A stretch of 64,000 nucleotides of DNA, taken from Lineolata rhizophorae. Taxonomy: Eukaryota; Ascomycota; Dothideomycetes; Lineolatales; Lineolataceae. The stretch lies in NCBI GenBank assembly GCA_010093515.1, contig MU001679.1, forward strand, positions 451,474-515,473, given 5' to 3'. Both the position numbers and the translations under genes were made by a program. Under the pieces are notes generated by a model, which saw only the letters and a program-made list of their open reading frames with translations, did not search any database and had not been told where the DNA came from. Shown one piece after another: positions 34,501-44,901 of this stretch (the stretch's first letter is position 1; the number at the start of each line of letters is the position of its first letter).

Positions 34501-34686
34501 GTGGCTCTGTCCAGGCTGCTGATGGCTGCGGGAAGTGGGATCAGAGGCCGGGTGCGAACCACGCTGCGGATGGGTGCGACGAGCGGGATCCCGGGACGTT
34601 TGTTCGGGCGAAAAAATGGTGACATTGCTCAGAATCATGGCACGAAGCTGCTGCTCGAGATTCTCGGGGCCAGTGGAGTTTGCCAT
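31534..34686 (-). CDS. Cid1-type non-canonical poly(A)/poly(U) polymerase with a large insertion
   Basis: Intron-free 1,050-residue protein of the DNA polymerase beta-like nucleotidyltransferase family that adds A or U to RNA 3' ends. The N-terminal 180 residues are disordered and rich in Arg/Gly/Gln/Asn (GRGGRNQRGQQRSR), as in RNA-binding tails. The catalytic motif is FGSLASGFALKGSDLDL, giving Asp269 and Asp271. The third metal ligand is Asp504 in GIQCDINFSNPLGIHNSHML. Strand VPILKV (about residue 324) and GIQCDINF are normally close; here a Ser/Pro-rich stretch of about 160 residues separates them. The central and PAP-associated regions follow (FVKAWAKRRKINSPYSGTLSSYGY, then PVGVLLRGFFQYFAVPVNGGF and YLVAIEDPFETAHNVGRTV). 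The histidine that favours uridine in Cid1 cannot be placed with confidence, so substrate choice is open. The C-terminal 200 residues are Gly/Ala-rich and disordered. Confidence 0.88.
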   Translation of the reverse strand: MANSTGPENLEQQLRAMILSNVTIFSPEQTSRDPARRTHPQRGSHPASDPTSRSHQQPGQSHSQRGVFNSRGRGGRNQRGQQRSRNDGRAVSNPHPHEANRTKQQQPKKPVSNPERNNSTTGAAAPRLLHRQQQEAGGYPPRNGRRNNAFGPPPGLASVSPANQHPPGQLLFAPPRPSPFAPLVPQVPVSFEQFQRQCSYLDNLLATELPQLEMTVAEASQKDVFRASLSAFAEQAIDMAYGREPVRGFRFRLCAFGSLASGFALKGSDLDLAFVVEVMDPLPGAPVPSVTAATLVREDGIPRVLELAYLNHGLGARLLSRTRVPILKVCEKPTKKLYTNLIKEREKWQGSPVAASFSPAKDVVGDEVQSEGASRSETPQSTPNEVPQSAVAVNDTSQPKATSAQLNKALLSPPAGAALASQNGPDKLNEQSILQQPFQSPVHRSMDDKGSDSRPRSKDGESLQSPDNDKKGQSLRSPVGRMWTREKALGPLDFPKHGVGIQCDINFSNPLGIHNSHMLRCYSLCDPRVRPIVLFVKAWAKRRKINSPYSGTLSSYGYVLMALHYLVNVARPPVLPNLQHFVRGGTSHPIIDQQTGIVLALSSTEHPQVSDFVNGYQVRYFGDETTLSRLAADGKLTANSDPVGVLLRGFFQYFAVPVNGGFNWAQDVLSLRTPSPAHLGASAAGPRSASGGIRSKIVKGWTGAKTELVVDNEAASAPAPGPSSAHSHANPINGATSPPPPGTGTGTASAAREVRQRYLVAIEDPFETAHNVGRTVTRRGVDAIRDEFRRAWRVLDLVGERGGQGGADEKVEGEGGLLDELAEGAGEGRVRSRQQHRGGGDAGGGGGGARAGAVDMEATAVGGGDGANSTIVAIGGSGSPVAGTAATSTATATRDSGAAGDAGGGSASPTAAPTTPAPTTATRGSRGAAGGRSRGHHNHNRGAARRSDYTSLGPTVNRLRRAGEFPPLGPEQALAAGLVSSEALAHKAERLADARRRLAAAEASAEAAGETAGGEAGAVAGAAETGGAEAGVEAEGVAGKDRADGAGLGN

Positions 34687-35919
34687 CGTGACGGGGAATA
34701 ATGTAGGCGAGAGCTACTGCAGGGGAGAGGTTAGCGGGTCGGGTCCATAACAGGCATTGAGGGAGCGCTTGATGAGCGCCAAGTGTCGCGGGTGTTAGAG
34801 TATACAAGCGCATGAGGGCCAGAGAGAGAGGTTAGAGGGGCGTCACGTGCGCGAGCCAGTGCCGCCGAGTGTGTGCGACTCACCAGGGAGTCGGATTGTG
34901 CGGTTCGCAATGAGCGGTGGGCTAGGAGACCATAGCCGAACCGGCGGGCAGCGGCGGACGGAATCTGCAGTCGCGACGCGTCGGCGCACTACCAGGTTGG
35001 CAGTGACGCTGCGGGCGTGGGGGAGCGGAGCGGAAAGGACGAGGGCGCCGTGTGCCGCACGCTCTGGCCGCCGGGAGAGAGAGCAGAAGGCAGCCACCGT
35101 CCGAAGCAGCTATGGGCGCGGGCAGGCGCAACACGGGCACAGCAGGTTCGGGAGCCGGAGGGAAAGAGCAAGCGGGAAGCGAGCGGGGCCAGGCCAACCA
35201 GCCGCTCACGGGGGCCAATGCGGGCGGGCGCAGGCCAGCAGAACCAGGGACAGGCCGGACGGGCGCTCCATGCGTTGCCGGGCGGGCGCAGCGGGCGAGT
35301 TCTGGCGCCGGTGGGCGAGGTGAAGCGTCGATAGCTCCGGCGAAGCTCTCTGCGGTGGTGAAGACGGCCGGGGAGCCCCCCGGCTTGGCTTGGCGCGGGC
35401 GGGCGTGTGTGGCTGGGCGAGCTGTCGCTTTGGCGCGTTCCTATTGGCGGGACGGAGCCGCAGCCCGCAGCGCTAGGCCGCCCCGGGAATGGCCCGTTTG
35501 CCGGGCCCTCGGCTGCCTCCGCCTTCCCGTTACCTCAGGTTGGACCTGCCTCGCTTTGACGCTTGCCCCGTCTTTGTCCGCGCCTTCCTCTTCGCCCTCT
35601 CGTCCGCCCTCGGCCGCGCCTTCTGCAAGCACACCGTCGTTGCAGCCGCACTGACCACGCGCGCGCAACTCCTGGCGACCTGCCGCCGGGCCAACGGAGG
35701 CGTCTCTCTCCCCTGGCTTCGCCACCTGAGCGGCTCGCCGGCAAACCGACCAGGACCGCAATTGTCCCGATACAGAGCTCCCCCCCGCTCGCACAACGCT
35801 CTATCTTCCGCCCTCTTTAACCTCCGTTTCCAAAGCCCTTCCCGCCCGCTCGTGCGTCTTGCCCTGCATCAGCTGCTGCGGAGCGATCGTCCCCATCACC
35901 CTTCTCACGCGTCGCCATC
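34687..35919. other. Divergent promoter region of Cid1-type gene and TFIIF alpha gene
   Basis: 1.2 kb of GC-rich sequence without a credible gene. The 400 bases before 35920 are rich in pyrimidine runs (CCTTCCTCTTCGCCCTCTCG and similar), typical of a 5' leader. Confidence 0.55.
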
Positions 35920-38515
35920 ATGAGCGCCTCGCCCGCAAACCAGCATCACCAACCGCCGCCGCCGCCGCCGCCGCAGCAGCAGCAGGGCCGGACGCCCGGC
36001 GGTCCTCCTCCGCCTCGCCGCAAGCCCAAGACGAACCCGCTCGTGACGAAGAAGCCTCTTCGGCGGCCGCCCGCGCCGCGACTGGGCGCTGCAGCCGGGC
36101 CCGCCAACGGGCAATCGCCGCGCCCGCCGCCGCCGGCGCCAGCAGCGGCGGCGGCGGCGGCGCCCACCTTCACGACGGTCCGGACGGACGAGCCGCCGCC
36201 GGATGCGCAATCGTTCCCGCTGGTGATGACGAAGCAGTCGCTGCTGCGCGAGCTGCGGCACCACGTGATGCGGTTCCAGTCGCCGCGGCACCCCGTCAAC
36301 CTGTTGGACGACGGCCAGTTCGTCAAGCCGGTGCGGCTCCACCGGCGGGACCCGCGCTTCCGCGAGGAGAAGAAAGACGACGAGGAGCTGACCAAGGAGG
36401 AGAAGGACGCGGTCGAGGCCAACGAGAAGAAGCAGGCCGAGCGCGAGGAGCGTCGGCGCCTGCGCGAGGAGAACATGAAGCAGGTGGCCCCGGTGCTGCA
36501 GAAGGAAACCAAGGCGGGCCCGCAGGCCGGCAGGAACAAGAAGAAGACGGAGCAGGTCTACCGCACCGACGACACGCCCGAGGCCCAGAAGCGGAGCCAG
36601 CTGCGCTACGAGGAGACGATGCCGTGGCACCTCGAGGACTTTGACGGCAACAACGTGTGGATGGGCACGTACGAGGCGGCCCTGTCCGAGTGCCACCTTG
36701 CCCTCATCATGGACAACCAGGAGCGCAAGTTCCGGATCATCCCCGCCGAGAAGTGGTACCGCTTCTCGGCCAAGAACAAGTTCAAGCACATGACTATCGA
36801 GGAGGCCGAGGAGCGCATGGCTCGCAAGCACAAGGAGTCGCGCTGGTTCATGAACACGCAGATCGCGCTCAAGAAGCAGGCCGAGGAGGAGAAGAACAAG
36901 GCCAGCTCGCGCCGCATGTTCACGCGCGCGGGCCGCTACGAGGAGGACAACCCGCTGCTGGGAGCGACGGGCAACGACGGCGAGCGCCGCGACATCGCCG
37001 CCGACATCGACGACATCGACTTCCAGATGGAGGAAGACTTCCAGGACGACGACGAGAACATTTTCGACGCCGACGACGAGGAGGCCAAGGAGGCGCAGGA
37101 GCGCGTCCGGCGTGACCAGCTCGGCGCCAACGTCTTCGACCTTGGCAAGGAAGGGGACGCGGACAAGTTGGACGAGATGGAGAAGCGCGAGGAGGAGCAG
37201 GCTAAGAAGCTGGAGAGGAGCATTAGGAAGGCTTTGTTGAAGTGGGAGGGTGACTTGAATTACGAAGATTCGGACAGGGATCCGTACTCTGATTCGGTAC
37301 GTTTGCTTCTTTCATTGTTTTGTCCGCTTCTCAGTTCTAGCTTTTGCGAGCTCTTATTTACCGCGAAATCGTCAACTATACAGAGCGACTCCGAAGAAGG
37401 CTCTGAAGCCGAGCGCCAGAAGGAAGAGCAGCGCAAGAAGGAAGAAGAACAGCGCAAGGGCTCGGGCGCCGGCGTGGACTCGAAGTCCCTCAAAGCAGCG
37501 GCGACGGCGGTCTCGGGCGACAATAAGCCTCCATCGTCCGGCGCGTCGACCAAGGGGACTACGACGCCGTCGGCCGCCGGTAAACCGCCCAAGCCGGGCG
37601 ACCCCGCGCGAAAACCCTCGGCGCAATCGCTCAAGAGGCCCGGCTCTCCTAACTTGTCGGAATTGTCGGGCAACGAGTCGGCGCGCAAGAAGTCGAAGAA
37701 GTTGTCGGCGGGCGCGGACGCGGCGACATCGGCTAGCCGCGCTATATCTCCTGGATCCGATGCGGGAGAGCGTAAATCGTAAGTTGCAACCCCCAAACTC
37801 CACCTCTTTGTGAACCGTCAATGTCACCCATGGAATATGATAAGCACGGAACAGAAGAGAAGGCCCTTTTTTCCTCTTCTGATTCTTAAATACTTCCTTG
37901 CTCCAATATCATTTCCCTCAAATCTTCTTCCCCTGCTCCATCGTAAAAACCTGCGTTCCGATTTTCTTACTTAACCACTTTTCCTAACGAAACCACAGCG
38001 CCCTCGCACGCAACGCCACCGCGGGTGCCACCTCAGGATCCGACTCGGAAACCCCCCTCGCCGAAACGAAGAAGAAAATGCAAGCGAACAAGACCTCTGC
38101 GGCCGCCTCCGCAACAACGACGACCGCGACAGCGCTGCCCGCCCGCGTTGGCAGCGGCGCCTCGCCCTCGGGCACCCCCGGCGGGTCCCGCGCCGGCAGC
38201 CCTGCGTTCGGCACCAGCTCCAACGCGCCCGCCGGTTCCGTCGCCGGCGGCAGCCGCGCGGGCTCGCCCATCGCCGGCGCGCCGCCCCGCAGGGCCGCGG
38301 GCGCGGGCACGCCTCCGCTCCCGCAGCAGCTGCCGCTGCCGACGGCGGAGGAGATCCGGGCCAAGATCCCGCCCGAGGGGATCTCGGTGTCGGGGCTGCT
38401 GGCGTCGTTCAAGGGCCGGGCTCAGAAGGGGCCGGCGGCTAAGGCGTTCACGGAGTTGGTTAAGAGTGTTACACGGTATGATAAGGAGTCGAAGAATTTG
38501 TTTGTTAAGGAGTAG
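35920..38515 (+). CDS. TFG1: Transcription initiation factor TFIIF large (alpha) subunit, RAP74/Tfg1
   Basis: A 762-residue subunit of TFIIF, which binds RNA polymerase II and stabilises the preinitiation complex. Exons are 35920-37296, 37384-37778 and 37999-38515. The N-terminus is Pro/Gln-rich (runs of CCG and CAG codons). The dimerisation/triple-barrel region includes MTKQSLLRELRHHVMRF, FVKPVRLHRRDPR, then MPWHLEDFDGNNVWMGTYE and KFRIIPAEKWYRF. The acidic centre (DIDDIDFQMEEDFQDDDENI) is followed by the family block LLKWEGDLNYEDSDRDPYSD, which ends at intron 1 and resumes SDSEEGSE. A charged Ser/Lys-rich linker leads to the C-terminal winged helix (PTAEEIRAKIPPEGISVSGL to the end NLFVKE). 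Intron 1 is 87 bases long and free of in-frame stops, so an unspliced read-through protein is possible in principle. Length is close to yeast Tfg1 (735). Confidence 0.93.
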
Positions 38516-39456
38516 TGGAGGCCGAGGGGTTTGGAGGGGTAGAGGGAGAGAGGGCAGCGGTGGGAATGGAAGGGGTAATGGGGATGGGAGATGGGCGGAT
38601 GGTGTGAGGGGGAGTGGTGGTGTGTTGGGGTGGTGGCGGTTTGTGGATGGGGGTGAAGCGATGGTTGAGGGTGTGGGGTAGTGGGCTTGATCAATTGCTC
38701 ACTGCTCACTGCTCACTGCTCACGGCTAGTCTTCTGACTGGCGGGTTGTGTCTTGCGAATTGTTAATTGCTTTGGCCGGAAAGGCTCTCAGAGCTCTCAG
38801 GGTTTAATCTTTTTTCAGGTATAGGGTGGTTGGCTGCCTCTTTGGTGTTCGAGAGTGGTGGGCATTAATTTTCTGCCCTCCCCAGCTCGGATTTCACTAA
38901 ACCCGCCTATCGAGCTCTCTCGAGTTGGGCGGCGGTTGCAGAGACTCTTGACTGCGAGGCTGCTTTTGCTTTTGCTTTCGGTTCAAGGCTAGTTTGACGA
39001 GCACATTGGTATGGTGGAATGGCTGGTTTAGGAAGTCTGCTCTAAAAAGGGCCGGCCATTCGAGCAGGCGCAATGGTTGTCTTTTGGCGCGTCTCTAATT
39101 ATGCTCCTAGCAGATGAGACAGGGCGTCAAATACACAAAATGCTTCTTTGGGTCACGGTTCGTGATATGTGTGATTGTTATGCATGTGCAGTACTAGTGT
39201 TTTTGTTATGTATAAGAGTATATCTACAAGTGGTATCATGACCAGACTATCATTCCATGCCAAACCATCCCTCCATCACCCATCAATCGGCGGGTCCTAG
39301 ATACGCCCAGAGAGAAACAATAACCTAGGAACACAACACCCATATGAACAGAACATTAAGAAAAAAAACCAGCGTTGGCGTGCAACATCACGCCTCGCAC
39401 GCAAACCATGCCCTCAAAAGGAAAAAGGGATAGCGAAACATATGAACAATTAAACA
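38516..39456. other. Convergent 3' gap
   Basis: 940 bases between TFIIF alpha (+) and the 771-aa gene (-). The first part is G-rich. A TGCTCAC tandem is listed separately. No gene is seen. Confidence 0.55.
38696..38723. repeat. Perfect 7-base tandem, (TGCTCAC)4
   Basis: Four uninterrupted copies of TGCTCAC about 180 bases downstream of the TFIIF alpha stop codon, probably in its 3' UTR. Confidence 0.9.
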
Positions 39457-41772
39457 CTACGCCTTGGTCGTGACCCACCTACTCACGCCCAAAATAATCT
39501 TGGCCACTACCTTGACCCCGAACGTCAACAGCACCACCACCGTTTTCAGCCCCAGCCCGAGGAGCGAGAGAATGGTCCTCGTCAGCCTCGGCATATCGTC
39601 GTCGTCGCCGCGGCGCTTCCCGCGCGCGCCTTCTTCATCATCGTCGGCGCCATCCGCGCCGCCGCCATAATCCCACTGCCCCAACTCGATGTCCACGCCC
39701 AGATGCTTGCCCTTGCCCTTGCCCTTGGCGGCCCTCTTCGCCGCCGCCTTCCTCGCCTTCCCCTCCCGCTTCTCCCTCCTCCTCCTCTCCTTCTCGCCCT
39801 CGCGCCTGCTCCTCTCCACGGCCTCGCGCCCCGGCGGCCCCGCAAACATCACGCCCAGCCCCGCGCCCGGCGCGGCGCCCACGCCCACGCCCGGCGACGC
39901 CCCCGCCGCCACGTCGCCGCCCCCGCAGCAGCAGCGCCGCCCCTCGGCGACGGCGACGGCGACGACGGCGCTGGCGACCACGTCGACGAGGTGGCGGGAG
40001 GCGCCGAGGCGGGTGAGGGCGGCGAGGTCGAGGGCGAGGGCGCCGGCGGCGAGGTCGAGCGAGGCGAGGGCGTCGCCGCCGGCGGAGCTGGAGCCCGACG
40101 AGGGCGAGCCGACGGCGACGAAGGGGTTGAGGAGCGTGATGGTGGGCGGCGGGGTGGCGGAGGACGGCGGGGATGGGGACGGGGCGGAGGCCGAGGCCGA
40201 GACGCGCGTGGCGAGGGCGGCGCCGCGGCTGACGGCGCCGGTCAGGACGAACGGGAAGGGCCCGAGCGTCGGGTGGTGCAGGGTGTAGGAGCCCCTGCCG
40301 ACGGGGGCCGAGGAGGAGGAGGAGGACGACGACGACGACGGCGGCGCCGGCGACCCCCCCGCGGCCGCGGGCTCGTCCCGCGTCCACACGAGCTGGCAGG
40401 CCTCGCGCGCGGCGTCCTCGGCGACGGCCTGCTCGGCGAGGCGCTGCGCGGCGGGCGACGAGGCGGTCGGGTCGAACTGGGCGATGGAGCTGGCGACGGG
40501 GGACTGGGCGGCGAGCTCGAGGGCGGCGAGCGCCGACAGCTTGGGGTAGACGGTGCAGACGAGCATCGAGGGCGGCGCGCAGGCGGCCGTCGTCGGCGGC
40601 GGCGGCGGCGCGCTGAGCAGCAGGTGCGCGACGGGCAGCGCCTGCTGCTGCGGCGCGCCCGGGTGGTGCCGGCGGATGACGAGCTCGGCCTCGTCGCCGC
40701 GCTCGTCGAGGAAGGCCGCCGCCGTCGAGGCCCCCGCCGGGGGCAGCGGCTGCGTGACGCTGTACAAGGGCCGCTCCGGCGACGGGCCCAGGGCGATCTG
40801 CACGCTGCGCGGCGCCTTCTTGGTCGCCGGCGGCAGCTCGACCGCGCGGTGCATCTGCAGCGAGAAGCCGCGCGCCGCCGCCGGCGTCGCCTCGCCGTTG
40901 GCGGCATCCCACAGGAAGCCCAGCTCCGCCGCCGGCGTGAAGTAGGCCGTCCTGGGCCGCTCCGCCGCCGCCGCCGCCGCTTGGCCCCCGAGCCCCAGGT
41001 GCTGATACGGCGTGTAGAAGGTGGGCGAGTACTGGGGCCGGCTGATCTGCTCGCGCGAGATGCGGATCGGGGCCACCACCGGCGCGGCCGGGCGGTACGC
41101 CTGCTGCGCGAGCGGCACGTGAGGGTTGTAGGTCGGGAACATGGAGCGCATCGGAGCAGGGGAGGCGTCGTCGCCGGGCGTGGAAGGCGACCCGGGGACG
41201 CGCGTGGCGGCGCTGTTGCTCCGCGCCAGCGTCGGGCTGCCCGACTGGGGAGCTGGTGAGATGACATGTCGGGGAGGCTCGGGAGAAGCCACCCTCCGCT
41301 TGGCCACGTTCGCGGCGGATGGCGGCGGCGGGATGTTGTTCGGGTCGAGCTGGACGTGGCTCGTGGGCGGTGTGGGCGAAGGAGTTTTGCGTTTCTGCGG
41401 GCCGGCGACGGGCGACATCGAATCGCTCCGCGGCGGCCACGGCCATATCTGTTGAGGGGGATTGTTGGAGAGGTGCGCCTTCTCCGGGGCCCTGACGTTG
41501 GTGTTTATCCGCAGGGCTTGCGGTTCGGGTTCGGGTGTGGGCGTGACTCGGATGACGAGCTCGTGGAAGTTGGCCGGCGCTTGCTGCTCCTGCTGGCCCG
41601 CGGCTTTACCGGTGCTCGGCTCTGGCGATGCTGGCTTATTCGAAGGAAGAGCAGACGGAGCGGCGGGTGGGGGTGATGGCGTCTTGATTCCGTATGGCTT
41701 CGGGCTAGGTATCCTCCTCGGAGGCATTTCCTCCGGGGGCGGGAACAGACTCAGCGTTCCCGAGGGAGACAT
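39457..41772 (-). CDS. Uncharacterised Pro/Ala-rich protein with a hydrophobic C-terminus
   Basis: Intron-free 771-residue predicted protein; the ATG at 41772 gives MSPSGTLSLFPPPEEMPPRR. The first third is Pro/Ser-rich and disordered. A more ordered middle follows: QYSPTFYTPYQHLGLGG, RTAYFTPAAELGFLWDAANG, and blocks such as LVCTVYPKLSALAALELAAQ and YTLHHPTLGPFPFVLTGAV. Between lie Ser and Ala runs encoded by GC-rich repeats. Near the end come a charged Arg/Lys/Glu helix (about 660-700), an acidic patch, and a 35-residue mostly hydrophobic segment with three lysines (TILSLLGLGLKTVVVLLTFG onward), which could be a membrane anchor or amphipathic helix. I recognise no catalytic motif. Codon composition in this frame is the reason for preferring it over 518- and 602-codon open frames on the same DNA. 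Confidence 0.65.
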   Translation of the reverse strand: MSPSGTLSLFPPPEEMPPRRIPSPKPYGIKTPSPPPAAPSALPSNKPASPEPSTGKAAGQQEQQAPANFHELVIRVTPTPEPEPQALRINTNVRAPEKAHLSNNPPQQIWPWPPRSDSMSPVAGPQKRKTPSPTPPTSHVQLDPNNIPPPPSAANVAKRRVASPEPPRHVISPAPQSGSPTLARSNSAATRVPGSPSTPGDDASPAPMRSMFPTYNPHVPLAQQAYRPAAPVVAPIRISREQISRPQYSPTFYTPYQHLGLGGQAAAAAAERPRTAYFTPAAELGFLWDAANGEATPAAARGFSLQMHRAVELPPATKKAPRSVQIALGPSPERPLYSVTQPLPPAGASTAAAFLDERGDEAELVIRRHHPGAPQQQALPVAHLLLSAPPPPPTTAACAPPSMLVCTVYPKLSALAALELAAQSPVASSIAQFDPTASSPAAQRLAEQAVAEDAAREACQLVWTRDEPAAAGGSPAPPSSSSSSSSSSAPVGRGSYTLHHPTLGPFPFVLTGAVSRGAALATRVSASASAPSPSPPSSATPPPTITLLNPFVAVGSPSSGSSSAGGDALASLDLAAGALALDLAALTRLGASRHLVDVVASAVVAVAVAEGRRCCCGGGDVAAGASPGVGVGAAPGAGLGVMFAGPPGREAVERSRREGEKERRRREKREGKARKAAAKRAAKGKGKGKHLGVDIELGQWDYGGGADGADDDEEGARGKRRGDDDDMPRLTRTILSLLGLGLKTVVVLLTFGVKVVAKIILGVSRWVTTKA

Positions 41773-43218
41773 GTCGACCTCTTTTTCAAGCTTGCCAAGT
41801 GAATATCGTGACTCTTTCCTTTTTGACTCTGGTGGACTCGGGACTCAAAACTGAACAACAGAGGAACAGGCCAGTGACCACACATGCAATGGAGGAAGAT
41901 AAAATGAAAGAAAAGAAGACGGAAGGAAAAGGTCGACTCAGGAAACCAAAAGGGAAAGGGAACGAGGCCGCGGGATCTTCACTTCCTTCGCGGCCGAGTG
42001 AACTCTTCTTCTTCTTCCTCGTCTTCTCGGAAACGGCGGACAGCGCGGACCCGCCGATATAAAGTTATCCAGTTATCGATCCTCTCTCCGCCTCCCCCCG
42101 CCCGCCGTCCACCGCACGCCCGGCCCGGCCGCTGACAGGCCATTTCAGGGCGGGAAAGCAATAGCGGTAAACAGGAACAGGGCCCCGGCACCCAGGGTGC
42201 GTACGTCGCATGCCCGGCGGCGGCTAGGCGGCGCTGCTTGTGGGCCGCCGCAAGGGCCCCGTAAGCGCCCGCGCTCTTGGCGTCACCGATCCCCGGCGGC
42301 TCGGCGTGAGCCCCCGGCCGTTCGCGCGCCCAATCCTCTGCCGCGAACGCCGGTTTCGAAGATCTCTGGAATCTTTGCTTCGCGGGGCTAGGCTTCTTTC
42401 GGTGCCTTTCCAATACTTCCACGGCGCTTTGCAAAGCGGGCGCTCGTGAAAGAGGCGTGAGTGCGCGGGATGTGGGCGACGAGACAGAGCGAGCGCCTGT
42501 TGAGAGCGGAGCCCGACCGACGGGGATAGCACGTGGTGGCCCATTTGCTAAAGAAAGTCAAGGCTTGACTAAAGAGAGACACACAAGAGAGAGAGAGGCC
42601 CCAGTATGTGAGCATGGAGCACTGCCGACCCACTGCCGTGAGAGTGTTCCGTCAGCGCTCTACGCTGGAGGGAAAGCCTTGCATACGATGGCGTATTCTC
42701 CGCCTTTTGCTCGACGTGAGTCGCAGGGCTATGTACTCATGTGTTTCTTTTCTAGAAGATCCTCGCACGAATCCGACCGGAGCGTTGCGCAAGAACGAGT
42801 AGGATACGCGCTACTTCCTGTCAGCGGCATGGCCGGCCTGTCGTCGATCCCTTCGGGAGCTGCGCGCATTCCGTCATACGGAATACTCACCCCGAGGGCG
42901 TCAAGACGCAGCGCGCGCAATCCGAGCAGTTGACATTTGTCCCGTCGTACCTACGGCGCAGCACGGCAAATGGTCACTCGTGCGGCCTGAATGAGCGCGG
43001 TTATTATTAGCAGCCCGGCGGCCAGTGAGATGCCGCGCAAGGGCGACGGCGGCAACTATGCCCGACCGGGCCTAGCGCGAGCCGCGGCCCGGCTGCTCGC
43101 AACCGCCCAATCACGCCTCTATCGATAACGGCTCGCGACCAGAAATTTCCTTTCCGGAACCCCGTAGCACCTTATAGCGCCTACATGCCGGCCTGCGCCG
43201 CTAGTCCAAGAAGTCACT
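41773..43218. other. Divergent promoter region, 771-aa gene and HGH1
   Basis: About 1.4 kb, GC-rich, with a GA-rich stretch near 42575-42600 and no credible gene. Open frames here overlap on both strands. Confidence 0.55.
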
Positions 43219-44901
43219 ATGCCGTCGGAACTAGAGGAGGTACTTTGACTCCTGAAGCAACTCCGGTAGGACGGTCATTTCGTGGCTGACTTTCCCTGCT
43301 GCCCGCCAGCTCGTCGAGTTCCTCCACCATGGCAACACGCAAATCCGCCAAGCGGGTACGTTCCCATCGCCAGAGCCCTGCTGGCATGGGCCATCTCGAT
43401 AGAAGCCGCCTTCTGACCCATCTCCCTCTTACCCGACTGACGTGAAGCAAATCAATTCCAGCGGCCGAGCACCTGGTCGGCTACTCAAAGGCCCAGCCTT
43501 CCGTCTTCAAAACCGGCCAACTTACGCCCGTCAAGGACCTGAAACTGCTGGTCAGGGACTATCCTGTATGCGCTAGAACCCTCGTCTAAGTCTAGAATGG
43601 CCTTGCAAGCCCTTTTACCCGTGCGGGGAATGAAAATGGAGAGCTATCGTATTGACCTGAGTGGTACTTGCTGCGCAGCCTATTGCCAAGAACGCGCTCA
43701 CAATCCTGATAAACATATCCGAGGATAAGGAAGTGCTGGAGAACCTAGCCCGGGATGACGCCTTTGTGGAGACTCTACTGTCGCGCATCACAGTATGTCT
43801 TCATGAGTTTCTTTTATGTATATTTGTTCACCTCTCCTTGCTCTTTCGCCGTCTTGTACGTGGTTCTCAAAAAGGGTTCTCGAAGTCACATGGAGTAGCA
43901 CGGGAATCGCTTTTACTAAAACAACAGATTTTCACTTTTATTTCATCTTCTCTCTAAAAATACCTTTTGCATCAAACATCTACACAAACACCCATCCCAT
44001 TCCATCCCTCCAAAAAAAAAAAAAGAAAAAAAAGAAAAAACCTTCCAGCCTACCCAACCTAACAACCCGAACCCGCCCCCAGAACCCCGCCGAACCCAAC
44101 GCCAACGACGCCGCCATGCTGCTCGCCAACCTGGCCAAGTCGGACTCGATCCAGCGGCTCCTGGCGCTGGACCGCGGCAGCGCGCCGCCGCCGAGCCTCT
44201 CGCGCTCCCGCAACGCCATGGACCAGCTGCTGGCCTGCTTCGTGCGGGGCGCCGACGGCCGCTTCAACCCGGCCGCCGACTACGACTACCTGGCGTACCT
44301 GTTCGCCGACGTGGCCAAGTTCGAGCGCGGCCGGGCCTACCTGGTGACGCCGCGGGGGGCCGGCGAGGAAGAGGAGGCGGTGATGCCGGTGACGAAGCTG
44401 ATGGTCTTCACGGAGCACGGGTCGGCGGTGCGGCGCCGCGGGGTGGCGTCGGCGATGAAGAACGTGGCCTTCGCGGTGGGGGCGCACGGGCGGCTGGTGG
44501 CGGGCGAGGCGGACGGCGGGGCCAACCTGCTGCCCTACCTGCTGCTGCCGCTGATGGGCGGCGAGGACTACACCGACGACGACGTCGAGGGCATGCTGGA
44601 CGAGGTGCAGCTGCTGCCGCCGGACAAGGAGCGCGAGCCCGACGCCGACATCGTCAAGACGCACCTGGAGACGCTGCTGCTGCTGACGACGACGCGCGAG
44701 GTCAGGGAGGTGCTGAGGAGGGTCAGGGTGTATCCGATTGTGAGGGAGACGCATTTGAGGGTCGAGGATGAGGGCGTGAGGGAGGGGTGCGATAGGATTG
44801 TTCAGATGATTATGCGGGACGAGGAAGGGGAGGGGAGCGAGATGCCTAAAGAGGTGGAAGAGGGGGAGGACGAAGACGAGCAAATCATCGACGTGCTATA
44901 G
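43219..44901 (+). CDS. HGH1: HGH1 (FAM203) homologue, eEF2 folding factor
   Basis: A 367-residue armadillo-repeat protein. In yeast Hgh1 bridges eEF2, Hsp90 and TRiC/CCT to fold elongation factor 2 in the cytosol. Five exons: 43219-43239, 43310-43355, 43462-43565, 43679-43792 and 44083-44901; all phases fit. The reading starts MPSELEELVEFLHHGNTQIR and continues AAEHLVGYSKAQPSVFKTG, then PIAKNALTILINISEDKEVL. The DUF383-type block is NPAEPNANDAAMLLANLAKS after the long fourth intron. The DUF384-type block is LETLLLLTTTREVREVLRRV with RETHLRVEDEGVREGCDRI. The tail is acidic. The first exon codes only seven residues, so the start rests on the family N-terminus. Intron 4 (290 bases) is long for this window and has an A-rich run (43 of the next few dozen bases around 44010-44040) ahead of its acceptor. 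Confidence 0.92.
44010..44040. repeat. A-rich tract inside HGH1 intron 4
   Basis: A run of 13 A, then two further A-runs separated by single G residues, on the sense strand some 45 bases before the acceptor. This is unusual because acceptor-proximal tracts are more often pyrimidine-rich. Confidence 0.8.

Noticed and set aside
39638-41446. 518-, 602- and 341-codon frames overlapping the 771-aa gene
   Set aside because: Arg/Gly/Pro-dominated compositions caused by GC bias; only the 39457-41772 frame starts sensibly and has varied, ordered segments.
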